DNA of 64,000 nt. It comes from Bromus sterilis (taxonomy: Eukaryota > Streptophyta > Magnoliopsida > Poales > Poaceae). The notes beneath the pieces are model-generated. The model was not told the origin of the DNA. It was given only the letters and a program-made list of their open reading frames with translations, and did no database searches. Shown piece by piece: positions 44,401 to 55,782 of this stretch. Position 1 is the first letter of the stretch; each line of letters opens with the position of its first letter. Both the position numbers and the translations under genes were made by a program. The stretch is taken from positions 121,336,270 to 121,400,269 of the forward strand of contig OX465595.1 in the NCBI GenBank assembly GCA_950022295.1, given 5' to 3'.

Positions 44401-45499
44401 TAGCTTGATTATTGGAAAACTTGAACTGGATACTTCTAAAACATACCAAGATAAGTGTGAGTGCTATGGCGTGCTTTCTCGTGGGGAAGTCGAGGAAGGC
44501 ACCATAGTGTTGTAATTGGTTGGAGAAAGTAGTGGACTCGTGTACGCTTCTTACCTCAAGTCTGGTACTCGTAGTTCAGGACTAGCCAAGTCAAAGCTGG
44601 CACTTCTGCAAGTGAAACCCCACCTCCCTTTACCTTGATACATGTGCATGAGTAGTATAGCTCCTATGTAAGTCTTTCTGAGTACGACTTTGTACTCACG
44701 TTTGCTTAATCTATGTTTTAGATGAACCCACTGACCCCGAAGGTGGCTTATTCATCGAGCTTGACGATTGAAGATCAAGCTAGTCTAGTCCCAGTCAAAC
44801 GACTGGTTCCCTCGTGGAGGGCTTGTGTTTAAATAAGGCTTCTTAAGCCATTTGTTAAACTTGTCTGTACTCAGACCTACTTTGCTTCCGCTTGTCTGTT
44901 GTAATGTTGGATCACATGCTTGTGATCTCTGTGTGCACTCTGTGAGAGCTATCAATAAAATGTATACTTTGTAGAGAATTGCAATGATACCTTCTGTTCA
45001 TACAAGGCATGTGTGCTGCGTGTATGTTTATAACATGCATGTCTTTGTATGGGTTTTCGAGACCTTAGTTGTGATCTGGCTGGCGGTCTTTTATACACCA
45101 TGTGGCCCTTAGATGTGCGCAGCTTGGGGCATCGCGATGCGATTGTTCGAGACTCTGTCTCATGCACACTTTGATGTATGATCGAGCCCGCCCTAGACCC
45201 CGACTAAGTGATCGGGCTGGAGTAAGTCTATGTAAGAGTTATGAGATAGTCGATAGTATGGTTGAGGCGACTTGTCTTGAATATGGGGGTTCATCACCCA
45301 TATCATTAGACTTGTGTGCGGACGATGAGGACCCATCTCAGTTGATCATCCGGACTGGATTAGATGCCCCTCACGTACGATGCTTTCCGAGAACGTTCTG
45401 TGCTTGGCCTTGTCTGCTTAGACAAGTGGGTACGGTTCTCGGCTCTCCATATGACTATGTCAAAGCGGGACTTGCATACGCTAACCCCGGGTCCCAACA
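41407..45499 (+). repeat. 3' LTR of element D
   Basis: It is 4,093 bases, collinear with 31,319-35,414. It ends GGGTCCCAACA where the 5' LTR ends GGGTCCCGACA. By eye, substitutions occur every few dozen bases in the first kilobase, pointing to an insertion older than element E. Confidence 0.9.
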
Positions 45500-46769
45500 T
45501 CTACGGGGGCTCCACATAGTACCATTTGAATAACTGCTCTCAGAGAATACATATGGCTCACACCAAGCGAGAAATAACTCTAAGATCATTTCAAATTTCA
45601 GTGGGTCAAATCTCTAGCCGGTGGGATTTTCAATCTTATTCGTGATTGAATGAAGTGGGTTCGTCAAATAATTATTTTTTCGGTATAGTTACATGCCGGA
45701 TGAATTCGACTGTATAGACTCAATTCTTGTTGATTCTTTACTTACTTAAATGGAGATACATTTTTTATCTATTTAATTATCGCTCAAACAATGTATCTAT
45801 CATTCAAATACATCTATTTCATTTGATAATTAATATGGATCGGAAGGAGTATAAAGTTCTGTGAAATGTTCGCCCTTGGTTCAACCTATTCTATCAACGT
45901 TTTTCTGCAACAGTACAACAAATGAGGCAACCATAGGGTGGTGATAAGAGACTTAACTGAAAGTTTTGTTGCTATTATGAGGTTCATAATTGATATGCAA
46001 TTGATGTGATAATAGCGGAAGCTGGTGCAGCTCATGATGGGATTTGGTTTGGTGTCGAACCTATCATAGTGTTTATGGTGATTGATGTGAAATGCATAAG
46101 GAACTGCATGCAAATCTTAAATATGCTTAAAATAACAATAGTTTTTGGCTTGGTTTTTAAGTATCTTCGGATTTTCTTCTATGGTTTTTATAAAATTTCA
46201 TTCTCAGTGTGCAACCAGTTGCACTAGTTTAGAGGGTAAAATTTATTTATATTTAAAGAATTGGATATTTAGAAATGGTTCCTCACAATCAATTGGAAAA
46301 ACAATGTTAATCCCATGAGCATGATATGGCTAATTTCATCCTGGATTCATGATTGAACCTCTTTGCAGATAAATGAAGCAAAATGAAGGCTACTCATGGT
46401 GGAGCCAAAGCTCCTATAATAGGAAGCACATGAAGTTTACAAAGCGTTGCAGGGATGGAGACCTGGAGCACGAAGGATCTGTGGTTGATTTCTCTCCGAG
46501 TACTGATGTGGGAGATACTATATTATCCATCTTTTTCCCCTTCTGTTCTGCTAGTTGGTTTTACTTTTCCTTAGTTTCTGTAGGTTTAGATGCTACTTTG
46601 GTTTGTATTCATACTTAAGCTGTTGAAGTCTGGTCTCCAAGCTTGTTCGGGTCGGATACCCCTGGGGTATTCGGTCCTATGTGATTGTGTCCCGACCTTT
46701 GTACCGCATGTATGTACATATTGCCCCGTCTTAGCCCCATGTTGGGTGGTGATGTGTTGCGCAAGGTGT
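45500..46769. other. Unassigned host or relic DNA between D and E
   Basis: There is no gene I can support. It holds a probable Stowaway remnant at about 45,708-45,852. The part 46,600-46,769 reads like the 3' untranslated end of a LINE (TTTGTACCGCATGTATGTA) and would join 55,103 if element E were removed. Short ORFs near 46,373 show no family. Confidence 0.35.
45708..45852. mobile_element. Probable degraded Stowaway MITE
   Basis: The right end GGATCGGAAGGAGTA resembles the Stowaway terminal repeat (complement of TACTCCCTCCGATCC). Inside, AATGGAGATACA and AATACATCTATTT are arranged as in the common Triticeae Stowaway type with short inverted halves. The left terminus is decayed, so the boundary is approximate. 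Confidence 0.45.
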
Positions 46770-48575
46770 TGTTGGGAATGTGCCCTAGAGGCAAATAAAA
46801 TATGTTTTATCGAGCATATTCAATTAGTTCATAATACGTTTGATACTATGCTATAACTGTATTAAGCGGAAACATTAATACAGGTGTGGTATATAAACAA
46901 CCAGGTCCCTAGTCAACCCTAGTATACTAGTCCATTGGGCGATTGATGATCAAGGTTTCCTGATCATGAGACAATGGCGTCTGTTGACAATGGAGTCGTA
47001 TCATTGGATAATGATATGATGGACATACACCCACCAAAAGTGTTGCGATGTGATCAAGTCACATAGTTCGACATTGCGATAACTATAACGTAGTGACCAG
47101 ATCCTTAGACCGTAATGATCATACGTAATTACTTTCTATTAGGATGCCTTGATTTGCTACCCACCGCCTGACTGAAATATGTTGGACATAAAGGAGTACT
47201 TCAGGTATTCCGAATAGATATGTTAATGAGTATGCAAATAGATCAAAGCGGGATTTGTCCATCCGTGTGACGGATAGGTACTCTGGGCCCACTCGGTGAT
47301 GTTACATCATAAAGTTTGCAAACGTGTGACTAGGTCACGGAGTTGTAATATCACGGGAACGAGTAAACTTGTTTGTTGAGAACGAGGACGAACTGGATAT
47401 ATTGGATACCGATGATCAAACCTCGGACAAGCAAAGCACCATAGGACAAAGGGAACAGGCACATGGTTAACGGATCCAACAGCGATTGAAGTTCATTCGA
47501 TGGAAGCGCAGGGGCTATCAAGGATTGTAACCAGGTCCAATTGATTAGTCATTGATCAATGAGAATTGTCTCGATCATGTCTTTTGTTTCCCGGACCGTA
47601 GGGTGTTACACTTAAGGGTACTCGACGCAGTAAGGATTGATTCGGGATCACCGGAGAAATTGGAGAGAACACCGGAATTGTTCCGGTGATGACCGGAATT
47701 GTTCCGATGAAGGCCGAAAGTTGTTCCGGGTATTTTGAAAGGTTCAAAATATATCTAATAATGTTTAATTAATGTTTTATTATTTAATTATCTGAATTAA
47801 ATATTAAAATATATTTAAATATAATTAAAAATGAATTAAAAGGCATATGGGCCTCATAGGGCCCATTAGGGGGAGAGGGAGTCCTCCCCCATGGGCCATG
47901 GCGCCATAGAGGGGCCCACCCCCCTTTATTCATGGCGCACCCCCCTCCCCTTGGGATTAGTCCCACCCCGGAAGTGGATAGGGGGTGGCACCCCTCCTTG
48001 GCCTATATAAGGAGGGGTAGAGGTGCCCTTTTAATCATGATATTTTTTAGATAAGTTCTCATCTCTCTCTCCCTCCTTTTCTCCTTCCTCGAGTGGACTC
48101 CCCTTGTTTGGAGTCTACACTTGGTTGGGGATTTCTCCACTATACGCACGCCGTCGTGCTGCTGGAATCGGGATCCGAATCCATCTTCTTTCCGCTGCTC
48201 TACTGGTTCGGAGCCCGGAGGGACGTCGGGTATACTGTATGTGTATAATCCCGCGAGGCACTACACTTGTGGTGCTACTTCATCGTCGTGGTCGTATCGC
48301 GAGGTCTTCATCAGCAACGTTCCGACGGGGACGTAATCCCGTCATCGGTCTACAAGGATCGGGTGGCTACAGGAGTCATCGTGGATCTGCGCGACATCGG
48401 GGATTGCCGGTACGACTACACCAACCACGTTCATGCGGGAACATTTCCCGCTTAACGAACTACATACTGGTATGTGATCTATTTCTGTCCGTTACTTGCA
48501 TCAGCATAGCATAGGTCTTGGGTTTGGGTCTCGTAGGTTATGAAAAATTTGTGTTTTCTATCCCGAACCCCAACA
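46770..48575 (+). repeat. 5' LTR of element E
   Basis: It is 1,806 bases, from TGTTGGGAATG to CCCCAACA. By eye it differs from the 3' LTR at about two dozen positions, mostly transitions, and one indel in a C-run near 47,925. Two small ORF-like stretches (such as 48,104-48,514) are present in both LTRs and have no recognisable family. Confidence 0.9.
48004..48010 (+). promoter_or_regulatory. TATA box of the E LTR
   Basis: TATATAA lies in GGCCTATATAAGGAGGGG, a strong core-promoter match. It is repeated exactly at 54,526-54,532 in the 3' LTR. Confidence 0.75.
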
Positions 48576-48576
48576 A

Positions 48577-48588
48577 TGGTATCAGAGC
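48577..48588 (+). promoter_or_regulatory. Primer-binding site, tRNA-Met type (element E)
   Basis: TGGTATCAGAGC starts one base after the 5' LTR and is a perfect initiator tRNA-Met primer site. Confidence 0.88.
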
Positions 48589-51500
48589 AAGGCTATGCGT
48601 AGATGTATTGTACGGATAGAACACATCTAGTATGTGGGCATCAATTCTCCAATTGTTACCCTCTCACGTGTACTCATTTAGCGTTGCGGCAATGTTTGAT
48701 GAAGCGACCCCCGACCGACCTTACGCGTTTACGCGAGACTGGTTCCACGCTTGACATATGGCTTGTACCATATAAAGTGGCTGGGGGGTGTCTGTCTCTC
48801 TGCATTAGCGATGCGAAGATGTTTGCAATGGAGGGCCCCGAGAGGGGTGTAATAGAGACAATTGTGGATTGGTGTTGTGGCTTGTTTTCGTAGGATAGAA
48901 ACGGTTCTTTTCTCGAAACCCCTAGAAGCCACGTAAAACTTGCAAAAGATAAAGTAGAAAGGCGTTTTTAACTTTAATTTGCATGTAAAGGGGGATCATA
49001 GCATGTATGATTTATGTTGCATCTGTTTTGCTAATATGTTAGATATACGACGGTAGCATAATAGGATGATCCCTCACTAATCCAACAAAGTGTCCTTCCT
49101 TAGTGAAGCACCATCTGGAAAGTTCTTCATTATGGAGGCATCACGTGTCACACGGGTGTCAAACATTTTTACGTTCACAAGAGATGGGTGGAGCAAGCCT
49201 AGCATGTCCAGAAACATGGCCTTGCATACGCGGCATATACTCACTAAGGTTATTGTGGCGAGTCTGGCATGTGCAGACATGGCCTCGGGACACAAGAGAC
49301 CGAAAGGTCGAGCATGAGTCACATGGATGATGTGATTGGCATGATGGCCTACCATGAACAACATACTTATGGTCGTGTCACACGGGGGAGGTATGTTCTT
49401 CAAGGATCGTGTAATCACTTAGAACAAACTATGAGGGATGTTTGTCTGAGTGGGAGTTCCAGAATTGTTTTTGAAACATGAACTCCATATTATGAACTTA
49501 ATCTTCATGTCTTAGCAAATATCATTGTAGATAACGTCATACCAATGTTTAGAACTATGGCTCTTTTATTATGATAGAACTTAAGGTAAATGGGTCTTAC
49601 TTCATTGATGTGTACCAACACCATTAGAGACATACTCATTAGTAATGACTTGCTAAACATAATACGAAGAACTGCTAGGAGATACACCTGACAACTCCGT
49701 AATCAAGAAAGATGATGATGAGTATCACACTCACCGTCACTTATGAATGACTGTCCAATACACCATAATTCATTCTATGGAATCTGAATTGTGAATGCAT
49801 GTTAACCAACACGTATGACGTGCTAGGTGAACTTGAAAGCACTTGGTCACAAATCAGAGTAATGGAATATGAGTATATGGACGGGGTTTCTTTCAACTAT
49901 GGTGGAAGGAACAACCTGCTGAGAAAGTCACTTGGAAAATGTATAAGATACATGGAACACCTTGTGTATAACTTGGACTACTCAATGACTGGTTACTTTG
50001 CGATAACTGGGGAGTTGCATCTGCTTCTTCCTAGTTACAAAGACCATGTCTGGACTATGTCATGAAGGAGAATCGTTCACCTGTCATGAGGTCATGGTTA
50101 AATTTTAGAACTTTAAGAGTAGAACCAATGCAGGAATGGTCATTGACGGAGAAGGTATGTTTGATATACGAGTTATAAATGTCTTTCCCACGAAACACTA
50201 ATTGCGGTTGATTAAGTATTCGATGCTTGAACTTACTGCTTGAGAGTGACTTGGAAGGGATGAGGTGACAATGTGTGCTGACGGCAATCAAGATAGTTGA
50301 TGGTCGACAACACTCTCCCTCTACATCTATCAATTAATTAATATATGAATAAATTTTATGATCGTTTGAATGAGGACTTTATTAGTGTGTCTTGCATCTC
50401 GCGAAGACAATTATTCATATTAGTGAGAAACAAGTCAGTTCTTCTCCTTTTATGAATGATATCTCTTATGGTCACATTACGATTATGAATGAGTTATTCT
50501 TATATTGATGATAGTTGTTTGATCATTTATAAGAAATATTGTAATGCCAAGAAATATACAGGCTTAATAATGACACTACAGTTTAAGTCATGAATGGTAT
50601 GATGATGTCTTAAGATACTTGATCTCTTGACACATGCAAACCATGATTTTTAGGTGAGATGACTAAAACCTCGCATTCTGGTAAACAGAATGTGTACTGA
50701 TTGTTGAATATCATACATTGTGATGTATCGTATGTCAGCATGTGGTGAATTTCATTATTTCGTGAACTTCGTATGTGGACTTAGATGAATATTTGTATTC
50801 ACTAATAAAACATGAGCCTGAATTAATTTGATATGATCAAAAGGGATTTCAGAGTAAAGATGGATATTAAATTAACAAGAAAGACAAGTCTCTACGATTT
50901 GATCAAAGTGACAAATGTTTTGAGTTAGTCTTGGGCATAAAGACTTGTGTGAAAGTTGTTCCACAAATTGCAATGTCTTGAGACACTTCAATATGATTGA
51001 CGTGCCTGAACATTGTGATCATATTCTATTGAAAAGTGTATGGTCTAAGTTATCTCTTACCAAGTTACGTTATTATTGTTTAGAGTTATTAATTTAATAC
51101 GCAAACACTCACTTCAGCATAGGGAACCATCTGAGTTCGTGGAAACCAACACTATATATATCATGGTGTGTTATGGTTTCTAGGAAGCTTGATTTATGTA
51201 AGATAAATTATCTTTGTAGTGTATCCTTAGACAACTATGGATGCATCTTCCACAACTAGAACCAAAAGGAGCAAAACTTGTATTGCTATGTTTGGTGTTT
51301 GTCAAGAATTGTTCTTGATAAATGTGGTAATGGAAGAAAAGTGAAAGTTCAACCAAGGTAATTGACCTTGCATCCAAATGTCAGAGTAGTGCAACGGAAT
51401 ATGTTCTGGAAGCAAAGCTCTACAATAAGAGGAGAAACTAATGGTAATGATCATGATCTTTTGATGGGAGCTTTTACTGAGAAAGGTAGGATTCAAGAAT

Positions 51501-53292
51501 ATATATTTGCCCCTAGTGCAAAATGATATTCATGATTCACTTGTCATGTTAATGGAACAAGACATTCCTACGAACTACAAAGAAGCGATGGTGGACCTAA
51601 GTACGAGATATGACTACGAGTCATGAAATCCTATGTTGAGTTACATTTAAGATTGCTTGAATCTTATCAAGTAAGGAGGTTACTTGATATTCACAATAAC
51701 TTCGGAGTTATGAGGAATAAATGTGAACATCAAAGGGACGTCAAGATTGGTTTGTCACAAAGATTGTTTCTGACAAATTCAATGGGTTGACTACAATGTG
51801 TAGCAATGCTTGAGTCAAAGGGATATTCACTACGATTGATCCAGGATTATTATCAATACCGTGACTTCCTCAAATCTTGTATTTGAAGAAGTGTTGTAAT
51901 TGGTACAACAAGAAGGTTTTGGAAAAACATATGGATACTAGTGTCTCGTAAACTGAATTCTCATTTTGATGGATGATCAAAGGATTTTGGACTTAACCAA
52001 AGTATCGAGGAAACATGCATTTGCATGAAACTGAGTGGGAGCTGAATAGTTTCCTGAAACTTAATATGTAGATGACATATTTTGAGTGGGAGCTATGGGA
52101 GTATTATCCTAGACTTATATGTAAATGACATATTTGAGTAGGAGCCATGTGGTTAGTATCCTGAACTTAATATGTGTCTGAAATATCTAAGTGGGAGCCA
52201 TGTGGATGTTATCCTTGTCTTATATGTGGCCGACATATTTGAGTGGGAGCAATATGAGTGTTATCCTATAACTTAATATGTGCATGACATATTTGAGTGG
52301 GAGCATGATAACATTCTCATATATGGATAACATATTATGAATGGTGCAGTTGGAGTTAATGATTATTTGAATCTTTCATAAATGAAGATGAATAAGTATT
52401 AAGCATTGAAGATCTATTAAGATAGATATGTGTTTAATAACATTGAGTCGTAATACTTTCCTGGATAAGATTCTGAAGGAGTTCAGAATGGGACAAGTCA
52501 AGAAGTGGTCCTTACTTGTATATCCAAGAGAAGTGTTGAGTTAATCTCAGTACAAGAACAATGATTAATGGTTAATGAAAGAAATGGATGTGTTGGATCC
52601 TCTATGCCTTTGTCATAGGTTATTTTCATATAAAACCAGAGTTATGTACTCGACGTAATGTGACCCAAGTTCTTAGTAGTAAGAACATGTTGTGATATGA
52701 TTTATGAGTAAATCATTGAACAAAGAGTTAAGTTTATCCTTCAGTGTCTGAAGAGAACTGAGGATACATCTCAAATTTGTAAAGGATAGTGGACTTGACC
52801 ATAAATGTTATGGTGGTTCAAGTTTTGACACTAACCTAGAAAATTGAGATATCATACTAATGAATGCCTAAGTTGAAAGAAACATGGTTAGACATCAAAG
52901 TTGCATACAATGCACTAAGGATTGAATCTACATTGATGTGGCTGCTTTAGAAGTAGCATGAGTTATATTACGGCTTAAGAAGTTCGACTTCTGATTGAGT
53001 GAGTTTCAAGTGTGCATGACTATGGGAAAGTCCGCGTGACCCACCGGATGTCATTGCTATGACACAGCAAACGAAGTCTCACTTCACCGCCAAATATATA
53101 TACCTCATCATTATAGTGGATAATGAAGGAATGTCAAATTAGGTGACATTATGATTTGCAAAAGGACATACGGTTCTGAATGGTACCCAGACCCTTGATA
53201 CAACCTCTTCCACGGGCAAGCATGATCAATAAGGAGTTATGATCCAGAGAAAATGCAACTAGATTATTTGTACTCTAGTGCAAGTGGGAGAC
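48589..53292 (+). pseudogene. Decayed Copia pol interior of element E
   Basis: No frame is longer than about 110 codons. Traces of Copia pol remain. Near 51,970-52,070 the sequence reads like the reverse-transcriptase stretch before the Y-V-D-D box (F-G-L-N-Q-S, then K-L-S-G-S) and then Y-V-D-D-I. Near 53,060-53,110 a stretch resembles the end of RNase H (T-A-K-Y-I for the usual E-A-E-Y-I). Many frameshifts and stops separate them. No intact gag knuckle, protease or integrase could be seen. The tandem array at 52,033-52,304 lies in the RT relic. Confidence 0.6.
52033..52304 (+). repeat. Tandem array of about five 52-bp units in the RT relic
   Basis: The units end at 52,093, 52,145, 52,198, 52,250 and 52,304, each with AGTGGGAGC (one has AGTAGGAGC). 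Each unit contains a version of TATGTAGATGACATATTT, the bases that encode Y-V-D-D-I in reverse transcriptase, and a TATCCT or TTTCCT box. The units have diverged from one another, so the array is not recent. Confidence 0.75.
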
Positions 53293-55097
53293 TGTTGGGA
53301 ATGTGCCCTAGAGGCAAATAAAATATGTTTTATCGAGCATATTCCATTAGTTCATAATATGTTTGATACTATGCTATAACTGTATTAAGCGGAAACATTA
53401 ATACAGGTGTGGTATACAAACAACCAGGTCCCTAGTCAACCCTAGTATACTAGTCCATTGGGCGATTGATGATCAAGGTTTCCTGATCATGAGACAATGG
53501 CGTCTGTTGACAATGGAGTCGTATCATTGGATAATGATATGATGGACATACACCCACCAGAAGTGTTGCGATATGATCAAGTCACATAGTTCGACATTGC
53601 GATAACTATAACGTAGTGACCAGATCCTTAGACCGTAATGATCATACGTAATTACTGTCTATTAGGATGCCTTGATTTGCTACCCACCGCCTGACTGAAA
53701 TATGCTGGCCATAAAGGAGTACTTCAGGTATTCCGAATAGATATGTTAATGAGTATGCAAATAGATCAAAGCGGGATTTGTCCATCCGTGTGACGGATAG
53801 GTACTCTGGGCCCACTCGGTGATGTTACATCATAAAGTTTGCAAACGTGTGACTAGGTCACGGAGTTGTAATATCACGGGAACGAGTAAACTTGTTTGTT
53901 GAGAACGAGGACGAACTGGGTATATTGGATACCGATGATCAAACCTCGGACAAGCAAAGTACCATAGGACAAAGGGAACAGGCACACGGTTAACGGATCC
54001 AACAGCGATTGAAGTTCATTCGATGGAAGCGCAGGGGCTATCAAGGATTGTAACCAGGTCCAATTGATTAGTCATTGATCAATGAGAATTGTCTCGATCA
54101 TGTCTGTTGTTTCCCGGACCGTAGGGTGTTACACTTAAGGGTACTCGACGCAGTAAGGATTGATTCGGGATCACCGGAGAAATTGGAGAGAACACCGGAA
54201 TTGTTCCGGTGATGACCGGAATTGTTCCGATGAAGGCCGGAAGTTGTTCCGGGTATTTTGAAAGGTTCAAAATATATTTAATAATGTTTAATTAATGTTT
54301 TATTATTTAATTATCTGAATTAAATATTAAAATATATTTAAATATAATTAAAAATGAATTAAAAGGCATATGGGCCTCATAGGGCCCATTAGGGGGAGAG
54401 GGAGTCCTCCCCCATGGGCCATGGCGCCATAGAGGGGCCCACCCCCTTTATTCATGGCGCACCCCCCTCCCCTTGGGATTAGTCCCACCCCGGAAGTGGA
54501 TAGGGGGTGGCACCCCTCCTTGGCCTATATAAGGAGGGGTAGAGGTGCCCTTTTAATCATGATATTTTTTAGATAAGTTCTCATCTCTCTCTCCCTCCTT
54601 TTCTCCTTCCTCGAGTGGACTCCCCTTGTTTGGAGTCTACACTTGGTTGGGGATTTCTCCACTATACGCACGCCGTCGTGCTGCTGGAATCGGGATCCGA
54701 ATCCATCTTCTTTCCGTTGCTCTACTGGTTCGGAGCCCGGAGGGACGTCGGGTATACTGTATGTGTATAATCCCGCGAGGCACTACACTTGTGGTGCTAC
54801 TTCATCGTTGTGGTCGTATCGCGAGGTCTTCATCAGCAACGTTCCGACGGGGACGTAATCCCGTCATCGGTCTACAAGGATCGGATGGCTACAGGAGTCA
54901 TCGTGGATCTGCGCGGCATCGGGGATTGCCGGTACGACTATACCAACCACGTTCATGCGGGAACGTTTCCCGCTTAACGGACTACATACTGGTATGTGAT
55001 CTATTTCTGTCCGTTACTTGCATCAGCATAGCATAGGTCTTGGGTTTGGGTCTCGTAGGTTATGAAAAATTTGTGTTTTCTACCCCGAACCCCAACA
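53293..55097 (+). repeat. 3' LTR of element E
   Basis: It is 1,805 bases, collinear with the 5' LTR. The TATA box is at 54,526-54,532. It is followed by the target duplication GGTGT. Confidence 0.9.
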
Positions 55098-55102
55098 GGT
55101 GT

Positions 55103-55323
55103 TAGGGGTTATCAAGTTATTAATTGTTTCATTTGTATGTCTGTTTTGAACTTGATTGGTTTCTCTAATGAAATTGGAGGGGGAAACCCCCTTCATTTGC
55201 TCAAACAAAGATCGTGGTGGGATCTGTTTATCGGATTCAAATCCTAGAGTTGACATGTATATCTTTTTTTGGATTGACATGGATGTTCGAAGAATAAAAA
55301 AAAGTTAATGCTCTAAAATTTTT
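55103..55323 (+). other. Possible LINE 3' end, continuing from before element E
   Basis: TCTAATGAAATTGGAGGGGG and a following complement (CCCCCTTCATTT) near 55,165-55,195 resemble the 3' end of Triticeae LINEs. This would join 46,769 without element E. No coding part was recognised, so the identity is tentative. Confidence 0.35.
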
Positions 55324-55574
55324 GACTCCATTCATTTCTGTTTACTTTGCATATTAATTTTGTCATTAGTCAAATTTAATAAAGTTTGATCAAAATTATA
55401 TTAAAAATTATCAACATCTACAATATCAAATAAATGAAAAATAATAATATATTTCACAAATTGATATAATGATATCAATTTTATTATGTGAATATTGATA
55501 AGTAATTTTATATAACTTGGTCAAACTTTTTAAGGTTTGGCTCAAAATAAATCTAACTTGGGGTTGGGGAGTAC
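55324..55574. mobile_element. Stowaway MITE upstream of the S1 gene
   Basis: The left end is ACTCCATTCATTTCTGTTTAC and the right end GGGGTTGGGGAGTA. Between them is a partly inverted, AT-rich body with GTCAAATTTAATAAAGTTTG and its counterpart CTTGGTCAAACTTTTTAAGG, plus ATCAACATCTACAATATCAA. This is the layout of common Triticeae Stowaway elements. Termini are decayed. It ends about 210 bases before the S1 start codon. Confidence 0.55.
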
Positions 55575-55782
55575 AAAGAAACGAAAGGATTATGTTTGAC
55601 CCCAACAAAAACAACGGGTGCGCAGGGGAGATTTGCAGCCCAGTGTGGCGGCCTGGCCCAGAACCAGTCCCATCATCTCCGCCTATCCTCAAATCCCACG
55701 GCCACCGGATAACACAGCCACGCCCTCCTCTTTGCCCGTTCCTCATTCGAAGCACCGAGCCAGTAGAGAGAGGCACAAGAAA

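Larger units (their letters stand above)
31319..45499 (+). mobile_element. Element D: Tekay-like Gypsy LTR element with extra ORF
   Basis: It is a 14.2-kb element with 4.1-kb LTRs (31,319-35,414 and 41,407-45,499). It has a tRNA-Met-type PBS and a purine-rich tract at 41,394-41,406. The flanks are TCTAT and TCTAC, a target duplication with one change. The interior holds an extra ORF (35,836-36,615), gag (36,948-37,721) and pol (37,734-41,429) with protease, reverse transcriptase, RNase H, integrase and a chromodomain-like end. The domain order and chromodomain place it among chromoviruses, probably the Tekay group. The LTRs differ at scattered sites, so it is older than element E. Confidence 0.9.
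46770..55097 (+). mobile_element. Element E: Copia LTR element (Angela-like) with decayed interior
   Basis: It is 8,328 bases with target duplication GGTGT at 46,765-46,769 and 55,098-55,102. The LTRs are 46,770-48,575 and 53,293-55,097, beginning TGTTGGGAATGTGCCCTAG, which is characteristic of Angela/BARE-type Copia elements. The PBS is TGGTATCAGAGC at 48,577. The purine tract CAAGTGGGAGAC directly precedes the 3' LTR. The interior of 4.7 kb has no long ORF, only fragments of Copia pol. With LTRs this similar, it was probably copied in its defective state by another element's proteins. Confidence 0.88.

Noticed and set aside
48104..48514. 136-codon ORF in the E LTR (and its copy at 54,626-55,036)
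   Set aside because: It is downstream of the LTR TATA box in the transcribed leader, is of odd composition, and has overlapping alternatives in other frames. No domain.
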